A stretch of DNA of 64,000 bases from Aquipseudomonas alcaligenes (GCF_900156545.1 NZ_FTNW01000002.1:1-64000), one strand, 5' to 3'; shown: positions 33,991 to 42,578, counted from the first letter of the stretch. The notes: a model not told the origin generated them from the sequence alone. A program made the numbers and translations.

Positions 33991-35298
33991 ATGACCACGA
34001 CGACAGATACGCTCTATCCGGTGCGTCCGGGGAACATCCATCCACTGTTCCACTTCTTCGCCATTCCGTTGTTCGCCTTGCTGCTGGTGTTCAACACCGC
34101 CGCCATCGGCGTGATCCTGGCACTGGCGCTGACGCTGCAGCTGGGCCGCATGGGCCTCGGGCTTATTCCCGGCATGTCCGCCCTCGGCGGCGCCATCACC
34201 GCCGCCTACCACCGCCAGGTGCAACGCTTGGCGAACCGGGTGCTGAAGGATCCACGCGACGAACCCATACTGGCCGGCGCCATCACCCTGGCCCTGACCG
34301 CCCTGCCGATCTTCATCGCCCAGCTGATACTGGTGGAGATCTCCTGGCCGCTGGTACTGGGCTTCTACGCCTTCGTCTACGGTCCGAATATCCGCGCCTT
34401 CGTACGCTCCTTCAGCTGCATGCACCAGGAGGGGCACAAGGTCGGCGGCGTATTCAAGCGCTCCAGTGTGCTGGAGAAATGGACCGGCAACTCCTTCCTC
34501 TACATGTTCTTCGCCATCCCCATGGGCCTGACCCCGCATGCGGCAGCGCACCTGCAGCAGCACCATCGGGAAAATGCCGGCCCGCTGGACATCTACGCCA
34601 CCGCCCGCTACGACCATGCCAATGCCTGGCACTTCATCGTCTACATGGTGCGCGAGGTGATGTACCAGCAGTTGCTGGTCTCGCCCTACCTGTACTTCCG
34701 CAGCAAGCGCAGAACGGCACAGATGAACAGCATGATCATCGGCAACCTGCTGCACCTGGCGCTGTTCGCCTTGTTGGCGACCTACAGCCTGCCGATCGCC
34801 GTGCTGTACATGCTGGTGCCCTGGTGCGCGAGCAACTTCCTGATGGGCGTCATCCACTGGAGCCAGCATGCCTTCTACGGCGGCCAGCAGGACCCGAAGG
34901 ACTTCATGTACAACACTGTGACGCTGCTGGAGAAGCCGGTGAACATGCTCAACGAGGGCTACCACGTCTGCCACCACCACTGGGAGAACGTGCACTGGTC
35001 CGAGAGCCCGGCCCTGTTCGAACGCATCAAGCCGGAGATGCGGGCGGCCCAGTCCATGGTGTTCCGCGATCTCAGCGTGCTCGACCTGTTCCTCATGCTG
35101 ATGCTGCGCCGCTTCGGCGCCATGGCCGACAAGCTGGACTGGTGGGAGCCGCTGTCGCGGGACGAGAAGATTGCCCTGCTCAAGCGCCGGGTCGCTCCCG
35201 CCCCGATCGCCGAGCACGAGCTGGCCTACCAGCAGAGCAGCGTCGGGCGCCCCCTACACTTCCCTTCCGCAACCGCAGTGGACGTGAGCGCGCCATGA
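33991..35298 (+). CDS. Membrane fatty acid desaturase-like protein (desaturase 2)
   Basis: 435 aa with several hydrophobic segments and a complete, slightly divergent set of His clusters: MHQEGH (144-149), HLQQHH (187-192) and HVCHHHWENVHW (about 319-330). The order and spacing are those of the membrane di-iron desaturase/hydroxylase superfamily. The acyl substrate and position of attack are unknown. The stop overlaps the next gene, the reductase, by 4 nt (ATGA), which fits a direct electron-transfer partnership. Confidence 0.82.
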   Translation: MTTTTDTLYPVRPGNIHPLFHFFAIPLFALLLVFNTAAIGVILALALTLQLGRMGLGLIPGMSALGGAITAAYHRQVQRLANRVLKDPRDEPILAGAITLALTALPIFIAQLILVEISWPLVLGFYAFVYGPNIRAFVRSFSCMHQEGHKVGGVFKRSSVLEKWTGNSFLYMFFAIPMGLTPHAAAHLQQHHRENAGPLDIYATARYDHANAWHFIVYMVREVMYQQLLVSPYLYFRSKRRTAQMNSMIIGNLLHLALFALLATYSLPIAVLYMLVPWCASNFLMGVIHWSQHAFYGGQQDPKDFMYNTVTLLEKPVNMLNEGYHVCHHHWENVHWSESPALFERIKPEMRAAQSMVFRDLSVLDLFLMLMLRRFGAMADKLDWWEPLSRDEKIALLKRRVAPAPIAEHELAYQQSSVGRPLHFPSATAVDVSAP

Positions 35299-36344
35299 AC
35301 AAAGCACTGATCCTCAAAGTGGCCTACATCGAACGGGAAACCGAGGACGCGGTCACCATCCACCTCAAGCAGCCGCTGCTGCGCAAGATCCGCTATACCG
35401 CCGGGCAGTACCTGACGCTGGAGGTGGATGTCGATGGCGACGGTGCCAAGGGCTGCCGGGCCTATTCGATCAGCAGCACGCCGGGCCTGGACAAAACCCT
35501 GTCGATCACGGTCAAGCGCATCGCCGGCGGCAAGGTCTCCAACCGCCTGGTGCAGCAGCTCGCCGCTGGCGACGCGGTGCATACCCTGGGCGCCCATGGC
35601 CGCTTCACCTTCGCCCCGCAGCCGGGCAAGCGCCGACACCTAGTGCTGTTCGCCGCCGGCAGCGGCATCACGCCGGTCTTCTCGATCCTCAAGTCGGCCC
35701 TGCACTTCGAAGCGGACTCACGAGTGACGCTGATCTACGGCAACCGCAACCACGACTCGGTGATTTTCCGCGACAAGCTGGAGCAGCTGCAGCGCCTGTT
35801 CCGCGAGCGCCTGCAGCTGGTCCACGTGCTGTCTCAACCGGACGTGCCCTGCCAGCACAGCGGCCGCCTGACTCGCGAGCGGATCATCGAGATCCTCGGC
35901 GCACTGGCCAATCCACCGGGCTATAGCCTCGAATACTACGCTTGCGGTCCCAGCGGGATGATGGACGAGGTCACCGACGCCCTGCAGACCATGGGCGTAG
36001 CGCCGGAAGCCGTGCACATGGAGAGCTTCACGCCGGCAAAGTCCAGCCAGCAACCGTTGCAGACCGGCTCGCCGAAGCGCGTACAGCTGCTGATGCAGGG
36101 TCAGGAGTTCAGCTTCGACGTGCCCGCCGGCCAGACCATTCTCGAGGCCGCCCTGGCCAGCGGCGTACAGCCGCCCTTCTCCTGCCGTAGCGGTTTCTGC
36201 ACAGCGTGCATCTGCACCAAGCTGGCCGGCGAGGTGGAAATGCGCGAGGACCACGGCCTGTCCTCGGCCGAACTGAAGATGGGCCATGCGCTGATGTGCA
36301 TCGGCTATCCGGTAACCGACGACGTGCGCCTGCAGGTCGAGTAA
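35295..36344 (+). CDS. Ferredoxin reductase-ferredoxin fusion (desaturase electron donor)
   Basis: 349 aa. An FAD-binding barrel (about 1-105, with CRAYSISSTP) is followed by an NAD(P)H-binding domain (about 115-245, FAAGSGITPVFSIL, YYACGPSGMMDEV). The C-terminal plant-type [2Fe-2S] ferredoxin domain (about 260-349) has Cys297, Cys302, Cys305 and Cys335 in the C-x4-C-x2-C...C pattern. It would pass electrons from NAD(P)H to the neighbouring di-iron desaturases. It is flanked by desaturase 2 (4-nt overlap) and desaturase 3 (21 bp). Confidence 0.93.
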   Translation: MNKALILKVAYIERETEDAVTIHLKQPLLRKIRYTAGQYLTLEVDVDGDGAKGCRAYSISSTPGLDKTLSITVKRIAGGKVSNRLVQQLAAGDAVHTLGAHGRFTFAPQPGKRRHLVLFAAGSGITPVFSILKSALHFEADSRVTLIYGNRNHDSVIFRDKLEQLQRLFRERLQLVHVLSQPDVPCQHSGRLTRERIIEILGALANPPGYSLEYYACGPSGMMDEVTDALQTMGVAPEAVHMESFTPAKSSQQPLQTGSPKRVQLLMQGQEFSFDVPAGQTILEAALASGVQPPFSCRSGFCTACICTKLAGEVEMREDHGLSSAELKMGHALMCIGYPVTDDVRLQVE

Positions 36345-36365
36345 CTAACAATCCAGGAAGGTGAC

Positions 36366-37334
36366 GTGGTGGATAGAGATTCGATTCTGGCGGCACAAGA
36401 CGAGATCCGCCTGGCCAAGCGCGCGGAACTGAAGGTGGATCGTGAGCAGCAGGCGCAGTTGCTGGCCCTGCAGCAGCCGGACCCGGTGCGCTTTCTGCTC
36501 TGGTCGGCGCTGCACGTGGGGGTGTGGATAGCCGGCGCCGCCGTCATCCTGTTCGCCGAGCACTGGCTGGCGCAGCTGCTCGCCGTGCTGGTGCTCGGCA
36601 ACCAGATGCACGCATTCACCATACTGCAGCACGACTGCGGCCACCAGAACGCCTTCCGTTCCGCCACCTGGAACCTCTGGATGGGGCGCTTCTTCGCCTG
36701 GTTCATCGTCTTCCCTTACTCCTCCTTCACCGAGTGCCACAAGCACCACCACCGTTACCTGGGTGACGCGGACAGGGACCCAGACGAGTGGAACTACGCC
36801 GGCGGGGTGAAGTGGATGTTCCTGCGCATTGCTTTCTTCGTGCCGCGCTTTACCTACTTCTCCCTGGTGCGCTACGGCAGCCAGGTGCGCAACCTGGTCC
36901 TGCGCGAGCTGCTGTTCAACCTGCTGACGATGGTGGCGCTCGGCATCTGGTTCGCCAGCATGGGCATGCTCCTGCAGTTCGTGCTGATCTTCATCGTGCC
37001 GGTTCTGTTGCTGGCGCTGCTGATCAACCCGATCTCGCGCGGTTACGAGCACTTCCCGATGGCCACCCTCGACAGCGAGGACGAGCAGCGACTGGACCTG
37101 GCAAAGAACACCATCACCATACCCAGCCGCGTGCTCAGTCTGATCTGGGCCAACATCAACTACCACGTCGAACACCACGTGTACCCCGGCGTGCCGTTCT
37201 TCAACCTGCACAAGGTCCACGCATTGCTAAACAACAAGTCCTTTCTGCGCGACCGCTGGCTGCTCGCCCGCCTCTTCGCACGTCAGCCGCAAGAGCCCCG
37301 CCACGGCGCTGCTCCAGCCGCCGATGCGCACTGA
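36366..37334 (+). CDS. Membrane fatty acid desaturase (desaturase 3)
   Basis: 322 aa. Classic three His boxes: QHDCGH (88-93), HKHHH (125-129) and YHVEHH (about 271-276), with four to five hydrophobic segments. The start is a GTG (36366; a second GTG follows at once) after AGGAAGG. Closest in style to the common bacterial acyl-lipid or acyl-CoA desaturases. The substrate chain is probably that held by the cluster ACP, but this is inferred from position. Confidence 0.92.
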   Translation: MVDRDSILAAQDEIRLAKRAELKVDREQQAQLLALQQPDPVRFLLWSALHVGVWIAGAAVILFAEHWLAQLLAVLVLGNQMHAFTILQHDCGHQNAFRSATWNLWMGRFFAWFIVFPYSSFTECHKHHHRYLGDADRDPDEWNYAGGVKWMFLRIAFFVPRFTYFSLVRYGSQVRNLVLRELLFNLLTMVALGIWFASMGMLLQFVLIFIVPVLLLALLINPISRGYEHFPMATLDSEDEQRLDLAKNTITIPSRVLSLIWANINYHVEHHVYPGVPFFNLHKVHALLNNKSFLRDRWLLARLFARQPQEPRHGAAPAADAH

Positions 37335-37344
37335 GGAGACGGGC

Positions 37345-37836
37345 ATGGACTGTCTGTTCTGCAGGATCGCCGCCGACGCCGAGTCCTCCGCCCGGGTCTA
37401 TGAGGACGAACACTGCTTCGCCTTCATGGACATCCACCCGCTGGGCCAGGGTCACGTACTGCTAATTCCGCGCCAGCACGTGGAGAAGCTCGATCAGCTA
37501 CCGGCCGCCACTCGCCGCCACCTCTACCAGGTGTTCGACGAGCTGCTTGCGGCCCAACGCCGTGCCGGCTTCGGCATCGAGGGTTCGCACCTGATCGTCA
37601 ACGATGGCAAGGCCAGCAATCAGCACATACCCCATGCGCACCTGCACCTGATTCCGCGCAAGCGCGGCGATGGCCTGGGCTTCGGCTGGCGCATGTTTCT
37701 GCACTTCACCGGGCTGTTCGGTGCGCGCACCGCCCAGCCAGTTCTGCAGGCGCAGGCCGAGGCCATCGCCGCGCGAATAGAGCGCCCCGCCGCCCGGCAG
37801 CCAAGCGCCGAAGCCGCCCTGGAGCAGGTGCCCTGA
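37345..37836 (+). CDS. HIT-family nucleotide hydrolase
   Basis: 163 aa. Typical HINT-like start (MDCLFCRIAADAESSARVYE) and the histidine triad HIPHAHLHLIP (about residues 94-104). HIT proteins hydrolyse nucleoside phosphoramidates and acyl-adenylates. A GAGGAG ribosome site supports the ATG at 37345. It lies 10 bp after desaturase 3. In a pathway begun by an acyl-AMP-forming ligase, it could clear misreleased acyl-AMP; this is inference only. The C-terminal 40 residues are an Ala-rich extension. Confidence 0.88.
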   Translation: MDCLFCRIAADAESSARVYEDEHCFAFMDIHPLGQGHVLLIPRQHVEKLDQLPAATRRHLYQVFDELLAAQRRAGFGIEGSHLIVNDGKASNQHIPHAHLHLIPRKRGDGLGFGWRMFLHFTGLFGARTAQPVLQAQAEAIAARIERPAARQPSAEAALEQVP

Positions 37837-37867
37837 GTCACCCGATTCTAAGTCACAAGAGAAGAAC

Positions 37868-39370
37868 ATGACTGCACAGCTCAATGCGCCGCTGACGGCA
37901 GAGAAGGTCTACCGGGTCCTGATCATCGGCGCTGGTTTCTCAGGCATCGGCATGGCAGCGCGCCTCAGACAACGCGGCGAATGCGACTTCGTGGTGTACG
38001 AGAAGGAGGCCGGCGTCGGCGGCACCTGGTGGGTCAACCAGTACCCGGGCTGCGCCTGCGACATCCCCTCGCACCTCTATTCATTCTCCTTCGCCCCCAA
38101 TCCGGACTGGTCGCGGCGCTTCTCGCCGCAGCCGGAGATCCGCGACTATCTGGCACGCTGTGCAGAGCGCTACGAGCTGATGCCACATATCCGCTTCAAC
38201 CGCGAGGTGACCTCGCTGCGCTGGCTGGCGGACCGGGCGCTATGGCAGGTCACCGATGGCGAGGGAAGAGTAGTCTTCGCCCGCACAGTGGTTGCCGGCA
38301 CCGGCGCCCTGTCCACTCCCGACTACCCGGACATCGCCGGCCTGCAGCGCTTCCGCGGACGCATCTTCCACTCGCAGCACTGGGACCATGACTACAACCT
38401 GACGGGCAAGCGCATCGGTGTGATCGGCACAGGCGCCTCGGCGATCCAGTTCGTTCCCGAGATACAACCGGTAGCCGGCGCGCTCACGGTGTTTCAGCGC
38501 ACACCGCCGTGGATCATCCCCAAGCCTGACCGCGGTTTCTCGCACCTCGAGCGCGGCCTACTGCGGCGTTTCCCGCGCCTGCAGAAACTGGTCCGCAGCC
38601 TCACCTACGCAATCCACGAGACCCGCGCTCTGGGCTTCGCCTTCAATCCGAAGCTGATGGCTTTCCACCGTTTCCTGGCGCTCAACCTGCTGCGCCGCCA
38701 GGTCCGCGACCCGGAGCTGCGCCGGCGCCTGACGCCACGCTATGCCATTGGCTGCAAGCGCATCCTGATTTCCAACAACTACTACCCGGCCATCACCCAG
38801 GCCAACGTGCGCCTGATGACCAGCGGCATCCGCGAGATCACCGAAGACGCAGTGATCACCGAAGACGGCCAGAGTCACGCGCTGGACCTGCTGATCCTCG
38901 GTACCGGCTTCAAGGCCAGCACACCCTTCCCGCGTGGGATGATCTTCGGCATAGCGGGCCGGGATATCCTCGACGCCTGGAGCCAAGGTCCGGAGGCCTA
39001 CAAGGGCACCACGGTGGCAGGCTTCCCCAACCTGTTCCTGCTAATGGGACCCAACACCGGTCTCGGCCACAACTCCATCGTCTACATGATCGAGTCGCAG
39101 ATCACCTACATTCTGGGCGCACTCGACGCCCTCGAGACCCGAGGCGCCAGTGCCCTGGACATCCGACCGCAGATCCAGGAGCAGTTCAACGACGGCCTGC
39201 GCGAGCGCATGCAGGGCGCAGTGTGGACCGTCGGTAACTGCCGCAGCTGGTACCGGCATGCCGAAACCGGGCGCAATGTGGTGATCTGGCCGGGCTTCAG
39301 CTGGACCTTCCGCCGCGCAACCCGGCGCTTCGACGCCGAGTCCTATCGGCTGACCGAGACCACCGAGTGA
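37868..39370 (+). CDS. Baeyer-Villiger-type flavin monooxygenase
   Basis: A 500-aa class B flavoprotein monooxygenase. The FAD-binding GAGFSGIG is at 22-29, the second nucleotide site GTGASAIQ at about 193-200, and the family fingerprint FRGRIFHSQHWD at about 164-175 (FxGxxxHxxxW[P/D]). These enzymes insert oxygen into ketones or aldehydes or oxidise N and S atoms with NADPH and O2. After an amine-forming enzyme, N-oxidation or oxidation of an alkyl aldehyde are both plausible. It is the last enzyme gene of the cluster. Confidence 0.9.
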   Translation: MTAQLNAPLTAEKVYRVLIIGAGFSGIGMAARLRQRGECDFVVYEKEAGVGGTWWVNQYPGCACDIPSHLYSFSFAPNPDWSRRFSPQPEIRDYLARCAERYELMPHIRFNREVTSLRWLADRALWQVTDGEGRVVFARTVVAGTGALSTPDYPDIAGLQRFRGRIFHSQHWDHDYNLTGKRIGVIGTGASAIQFVPEIQPVAGALTVFQRTPPWIIPKPDRGFSHLERGLLRRFPRLQKLVRSLTYAIHETRALGFAFNPKLMAFHRFLALNLLRRQVRDPELRRRLTPRYAIGCKRILISNNYYPAITQANVRLMTSGIREITEDAVITEDGQSHALDLLILGTGFKASTPFPRGMIFGIAGRDILDAWSQGPEAYKGTTVAGFPNLFLLMGPNTGLGHNSIVYMIESQITYILGALDALETRGASALDIRPQIQEQFNDGLRERMQGAVWTVGNCRSWYRHAETGRNVVIWPGFSWTFRRATRRFDAESYRLTETTE

Positions 39371-39395
39371 TTACTCTCAACAGAAGGAGACTGTC

Positions 39396-39776
39396 ATGAG
39401 CACGTCAGGAAAAACGGTGTTCGTTTTCGGCTGCTACCTACTGGCCCTGGGCGCCACGTTGCTGCTGGTGCCGAACCTGCTGCTGGGGCTGTTCGGCTTC
39501 CCGCAGACCGAGGAGGTCTGGATACGCATACTCGGGCTGCTGGTGATCTACCTGGGCATCTACTACAGCCTGGCCGGGCGCCGCGACCTGCGCCCCTTCA
39601 TCGCCGCCACCGTGCTGGTGCGCGCCTCGGTGCTGGCCTTCTTCGTCGTATTCGTCGCCGCCGGCATGGTCTCGCCCATGCTGTTGGTACTCGGCCTGCC
39701 CGACCTGCTTGGCGCAGCCTGGACCTGGAAGGCGCTGCGCAACGAGCGCTTCTCGGCGGCACTCACCGGTAACTGA
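39396..39776 (+). CDS. Small four-helix membrane protein
   Basis: 126 aa with four hydrophobic segments (about 8-30, 42-60, 68-90, 95-113). GAAGGAG precedes the ATG. It is 25 bp downstream of the monooxygenase and closes the cluster. I do not recognise a family. It could help anchor the membrane enzymes or act in export or self-protection, but nothing in the sequence decides this. The convergent MocR gene ends 9 bp beyond it. Confidence 0.7.
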   Translation: MSTSGKTVFVFGCYLLALGATLLLVPNLLLGLFGFPQTEEVWIRILGLLVIYLGIYYSLAGRRDLRPFIAATVLVRASVLAFFVVFVAAGMVSPMLLVLGLPDLLGAAWTWKALRNERFSAALTGN

Positions 39777-39785
39777 TCGGCCGCG

Positions 39786-41225
39786 CTAGTGCTGGCCGGC
39801 GCTCTCCTGGCAGAGCTGCTTGGCTAGGGCACCTAGCGTCATGATCGCCCGCTCGGACTCGCGGTTCCACGGCACACCACAGGTCAGCCGCAGGCAGTGG
39901 TTGAACTGCTCGGTGTTACTGAAGATCAGGCCCGGAGCGATGCTGATGCCCTGCTGCAGCGCACGCACATGCAGCTCCTGGGCGCTGACCTTGCCCGGCA
40001 GGCTGACCCAGAGGATGAAGCCGCCATTGGGCCGGGTCATCTGCGTGCCTTCCGGGAAGTGCTGCTGCACCGCCAGCTGATAGGCGGTCATGTTCTTGCG
40101 GTACTCCTGGCGAATGTGGCGCAGGTGGCGGTCGTAGCCGCCATTCTCCAGGTAGGCGGCCACGCCCATCTGGGTCACGCTGCAGGCCGAATGGGTGCTG
40201 AAGGTCTGCAACCGCTCCACCTCTTCCTGGTAGCGTCCGGCGATGATCCAGCCGATACGCACGCCCGGCGACAGGGTCTTGGAGAAGCTCGAGCAATACA
40301 CCACCTGATCATCGCGATCATAGGCCTTGAGCGCTTTGCTGCGGCCCGGCTCGAACAGCAGTTCGCCGTAGATGTCGTCCTCGATCACCCGGATGCCGTG
40401 ATCGGCAGTCAGGCGCAGCAGCTGCTTCTGGCGCTCCTCGGGAATGCTGCCGCCGAGCGGGTTGGACAGCCGCGCGGTGAGCACCAAGGCGCGGATCGGC
40501 CACTGGTTGGCGGCCAGCTGCAGGGCCTCCAGGCTCAGACCTGTGGTCGGGTCGCTGGGGATCTCGATGACTTTCAGCCCGAGCACCTCGGCCAGTTGCA
40601 GCAGGCCGTAGTAGGTCGGCGACTCGGCGGCGATCAGGTCTCCCGGCTGGGTCATGACCCGCAGGGCCATGTGGATGGCATCCACGCAGCCGTGGGTGAT
40701 CACCACCTCGGATGGATCGACCACCACGCCGGCATCGCGCATGCGGATCGCCACCTGACGCCGCAGCGGCTCGTAGCCGGGGCTGAACATGTAGCTGAAG
40801 GCGCGCGGGCTCTGGAAGCGGGTGACCTTGGCCAGCTGCTGGTGCAGCGAGCGCACCGGCAGGTAGTCGACATGCGGCACGGCGGCGCCGAGGGGAAACA
40901 CCCCTTCCTGGCGCGACTCGGTGAGGACCTGGCTGATGATGCTGCTGCGGGTAACCATGGACGGCCGCTCGACCCGCGCGATGTCCGGGGTCGGCGCGGT
41001 CAGACCGGCGGTCTGGTGCACATAGAAGCCGGACTGCGGGCGGGCGCGGATCAGGCCCATGTCCTCGAGGTTGGCATAGGCCTGCAGCACGGTGGCGTGG
41101 CTGACACTGAGCTGCGAGCTCATCTTGCGCACCGAGGGCACGCGCTCGCCCGGCTGGTAGACACCGCGACGGATATCCTCGGCCAGCTGCTGGGCGATGC
41201 GCTGGTAAAGCAACAAACTGGTCAT
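39786..41225 (-). CDS. MocR/GntR-type regulator with aminotransferase domain
   Basis: 479 aa. An N-terminal winged HTH of the GntR type (about 1-75: GERVPSVRKMSSQLSVSHAT) is fused to a fold-type I aminotransferase-like domain with the PLP site SFSKTLSPGVRIGW and the conserved VITHGCVDAI and EDDIYGELLF. Such regulators sense PLP or amino compounds. The ATG at 41225 has AGGAGG upstream. Convergent with the fatty-amine cluster. Four TACAG repeats lie upstream of its start, probably for autoregulation. Confidence 0.92.
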   Translation of the reverse strand: MTSLLLYQRIAQQLAEDIRRGVYQPGERVPSVRKMSSQLSVSHATVLQAYANLEDMGLIRARPQSGFYVHQTAGLTAPTPDIARVERPSMVTRSSIISQVLTESRQEGVFPLGAAVPHVDYLPVRSLHQQLAKVTRFQSPRAFSYMFSPGYEPLRRQVAIRMRDAGVVVDPSEVVITHGCVDAIHMALRVMTQPGDLIAAESPTYYGLLQLAEVLGLKVIEIPSDPTTGLSLEALQLAANQWPIRALVLTARLSNPLGGSIPEERQKQLLRLTADHGIRVIEDDIYGELLFEPGRSKALKAYDRDDQVVYCSSFSKTLSPGVRIGWIIAGRYQEEVERLQTFSTHSACSVTQMGVAAYLENGGYDRHLRHIRQEYRKNMTAYQLAVQQHFPEGTQMTRPNGGFILWVSLPGKVSAQELHVRALQQGISIAPGLIFSNTEQFNHCLRLTCGVPWNRESERAIMTLGALAKQLCQESAGQH

Positions 41226-41253
41226 GAGGAGGCTCCTTTCACTACTGAACCGC

Positions 41254-41329
41254 AACAGTAGCCAAATACAGCTGAAACTTGGCGATACAGTCGGATTTTA
41301 TGCCAGCAGTACAGTTGCAGCTGTTACAG
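41254..41329 (-). promoter_or_regulatory. Repeated TACAG boxes upstream of the MocR gene
   Basis: TACAG occurs at 41267, 41286, 41310 and 41325 (CTGTA on the coding strand), with a related AACAG at 41254. A TAAAAT hexamer on the minus strand (41295-41300) lies between them. Multiple direct repeats of this kind are typical of MocR-regulated promoters. Confidence 0.45.
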
Positions 41330-41373
41330 CTTAGGTGAAGCGCTGCACAGACCTCATTAGACGTTGGTCGAAC

Positions 41374-41404
41374 AAAAAACCCCGGGCCAAGGCACCGGGG
41401 TTTG
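41374..41404 (-). terminator. Terminator of the OmpA-family operon
   Basis: CCCCGG (41380-41385) pairs with CCGGGG (41395-41400), flanked by AAAAAA and TTT. On the minus strand it follows the OmpA-family gene directly. Confidence 0.85.
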
Positions 41405-41421
41405 TGCGGACACGAAGGCTC

Positions 41422-42228
41422 TCAGCGGTAGTCGCCGAGCTTGCCCTGTTCGTCGGAAATAAGGATCTCGACCCGACGGTTCTGCGCACGGCCTTTGGCT
41501 GAGGCATTCTCCGCCAGCGGGTGGGCCTCGCCGTAACCTTTGACCTGCATGCGCCGGGCATCGATACCGAGGTCGACCAGCACGTCGGCCACGGCCTGGG
41601 CACGGGCACGCGACAGCTCGAGATTCTCCTCCGCGATACCACGATTGTCGGTGTAACCCTCGATGCGGATATTGCGCCGCGGATTGATCTGAAGGAATTG
41701 CACCAGCTTGAGGATGGTGCGGTTGGCCGACGCCTTGAGCTCGGTACGGCCAGCATCGAACAACACGTCCCCCAGCGTCATGACCAGACCGCGATCGGTC
41801 TCGCTGGCGGCCAGATAGACCACCTGCTCCTCCAGCCACTGGCCCTGCTGCTGAGCACCAAGCAGCTTGGCCTCGCGCAATGCAAGCTGCAGGCGCTCAC
41901 GCTCCAGCTCAAGCCTGGCCAGACGCTCCTGATTGAGCACGAGATCAGCGTGCTGGCGGGCAATCTGGCTGTAGCGCTGACTCAGATAGGCGTAGTGCGT
42001 CACATCATCGGCGCTGCCCAAGTAACTGGAGAGGCGCTCGGCGCGAGCCAGCGATTCGCCGGCACGGATCACGTCCTTGGGCGCGCTGCGCAGCACATCC
42101 GGATCCTCCTTGACCTGCTGGAAACTGGCCTCTGCCTCGGCCAGCACTTGCTGGCTCTGCTGACCGGCACAACCGGCGAGCAATGCCAGAGGCAACAGCA
42201 GGCCCATTGTCAGAACGTTGTTGGACAT
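41422..42228 (-). CDS. OmpA-family peptidoglycan-associated lipoprotein
   Basis: 268 aa. Lipobox LLAGC (Cys20), an alpha-helical middle region rich in Leu/Glu/Arg (about 30-135, DUF4398-like), and a C-terminal OmpA domain (about 150-255) with the peptidoglycan-binding motif RIEGYTDNRG...LSRARAQAVADVL. It would link the outer membrane to peptidoglycan. Its ATG overlaps the stop of the preceding lipoprotein gene by one base (TAATG). Confidence 0.93.
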   Translation of the reverse strand: MSNNVLTMGLLLPLALLAGCAGQQSQQVLAEAEASFQQVKEDPDVLRSAPKDVIRAGESLARAERLSSYLGSADDVTHYAYLSQRYSQIARQHADLVLNQERLARLELERERLQLALREAKLLGAQQQGQWLEEQVVYLAASETDRGLVMTLGDVLFDAGRTELKASANRTILKLVQFLQINPRRNIRIEGYTDNRGIAEENLELSRARAQAVADVLVDLGIDARRMQVKGYGEAHPLAENASAKGRAQNRRVEILISDEQGKLGDYR

Positions 42229-42578
42229 TACGGCAACTCCCCCAGTTGCTTGCGCAGGCGGGTAATGCGCGCATTCAGTTCGTCGAGCTGCTTCTGGCTC
42301 TTCTGATTGAGCACGCTGGCCTCGGCCAGGCGTGCGTCTAGTTCGGCCTGCTCGGCGAAGACCCGGGCGCGCTTGTAGTCTTCCTCGCCCATGTTTTTCT
42401 CGGCACGGGCGAGCTTCTGCTCGGCCAGCTGCATTTCCTCGATTTGCGTATCCGCGCCGACGGCACGGGCCTGCTCGACGGCCTGGGCTGTCAGGCGCAT
42501 CTGCTCGCGCGGCGCCGGGTCGTTGGCACAGCCGGCCAGGGCCAGCACAGCCAGGCCAAGGGGTAGAAGTCGGTTCAC
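42228..42578 (-). CDS. DUF4398-type lipoprotein
   Basis: 116 aa. Lipobox LALAGC (Cys17), then a long helical, Ala/Glu-rich domain (QLAEQKLARAEKNMGEEDYK, then RARVFAEQAELDARLAE) typical of DUF4398. It starts at GTG 42578, whose GTGA overlaps the stop of the solute-binding protein gene. The three genes form a tight operon. Function unknown; probably works with the OmpA-family protein that shares the helical motif. Confidence 0.87.
   Translation of the reverse strand: MNRLLPLGLAVLALAGCANDPAPREQMRLTAQAVEQARAVGADTQIEEMQLAEQKLARAEKNMGEEDYKRARVFAEQAELDARLAEASVLNQKSQKQLDELNARITRLRKQLGELP

Noticed and set aside
23788..39776. Interpretation as a polyyne or prodiginine/tambjamine cluster
   Set aside because: Multiple desaturases recall polyyne loci, but I see no thioesterase or rubredoxin. 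The reductase/aminotransferase recalls tambjamine and prodiginine loci, but there are no bipyrrole genes or condensing enzyme.
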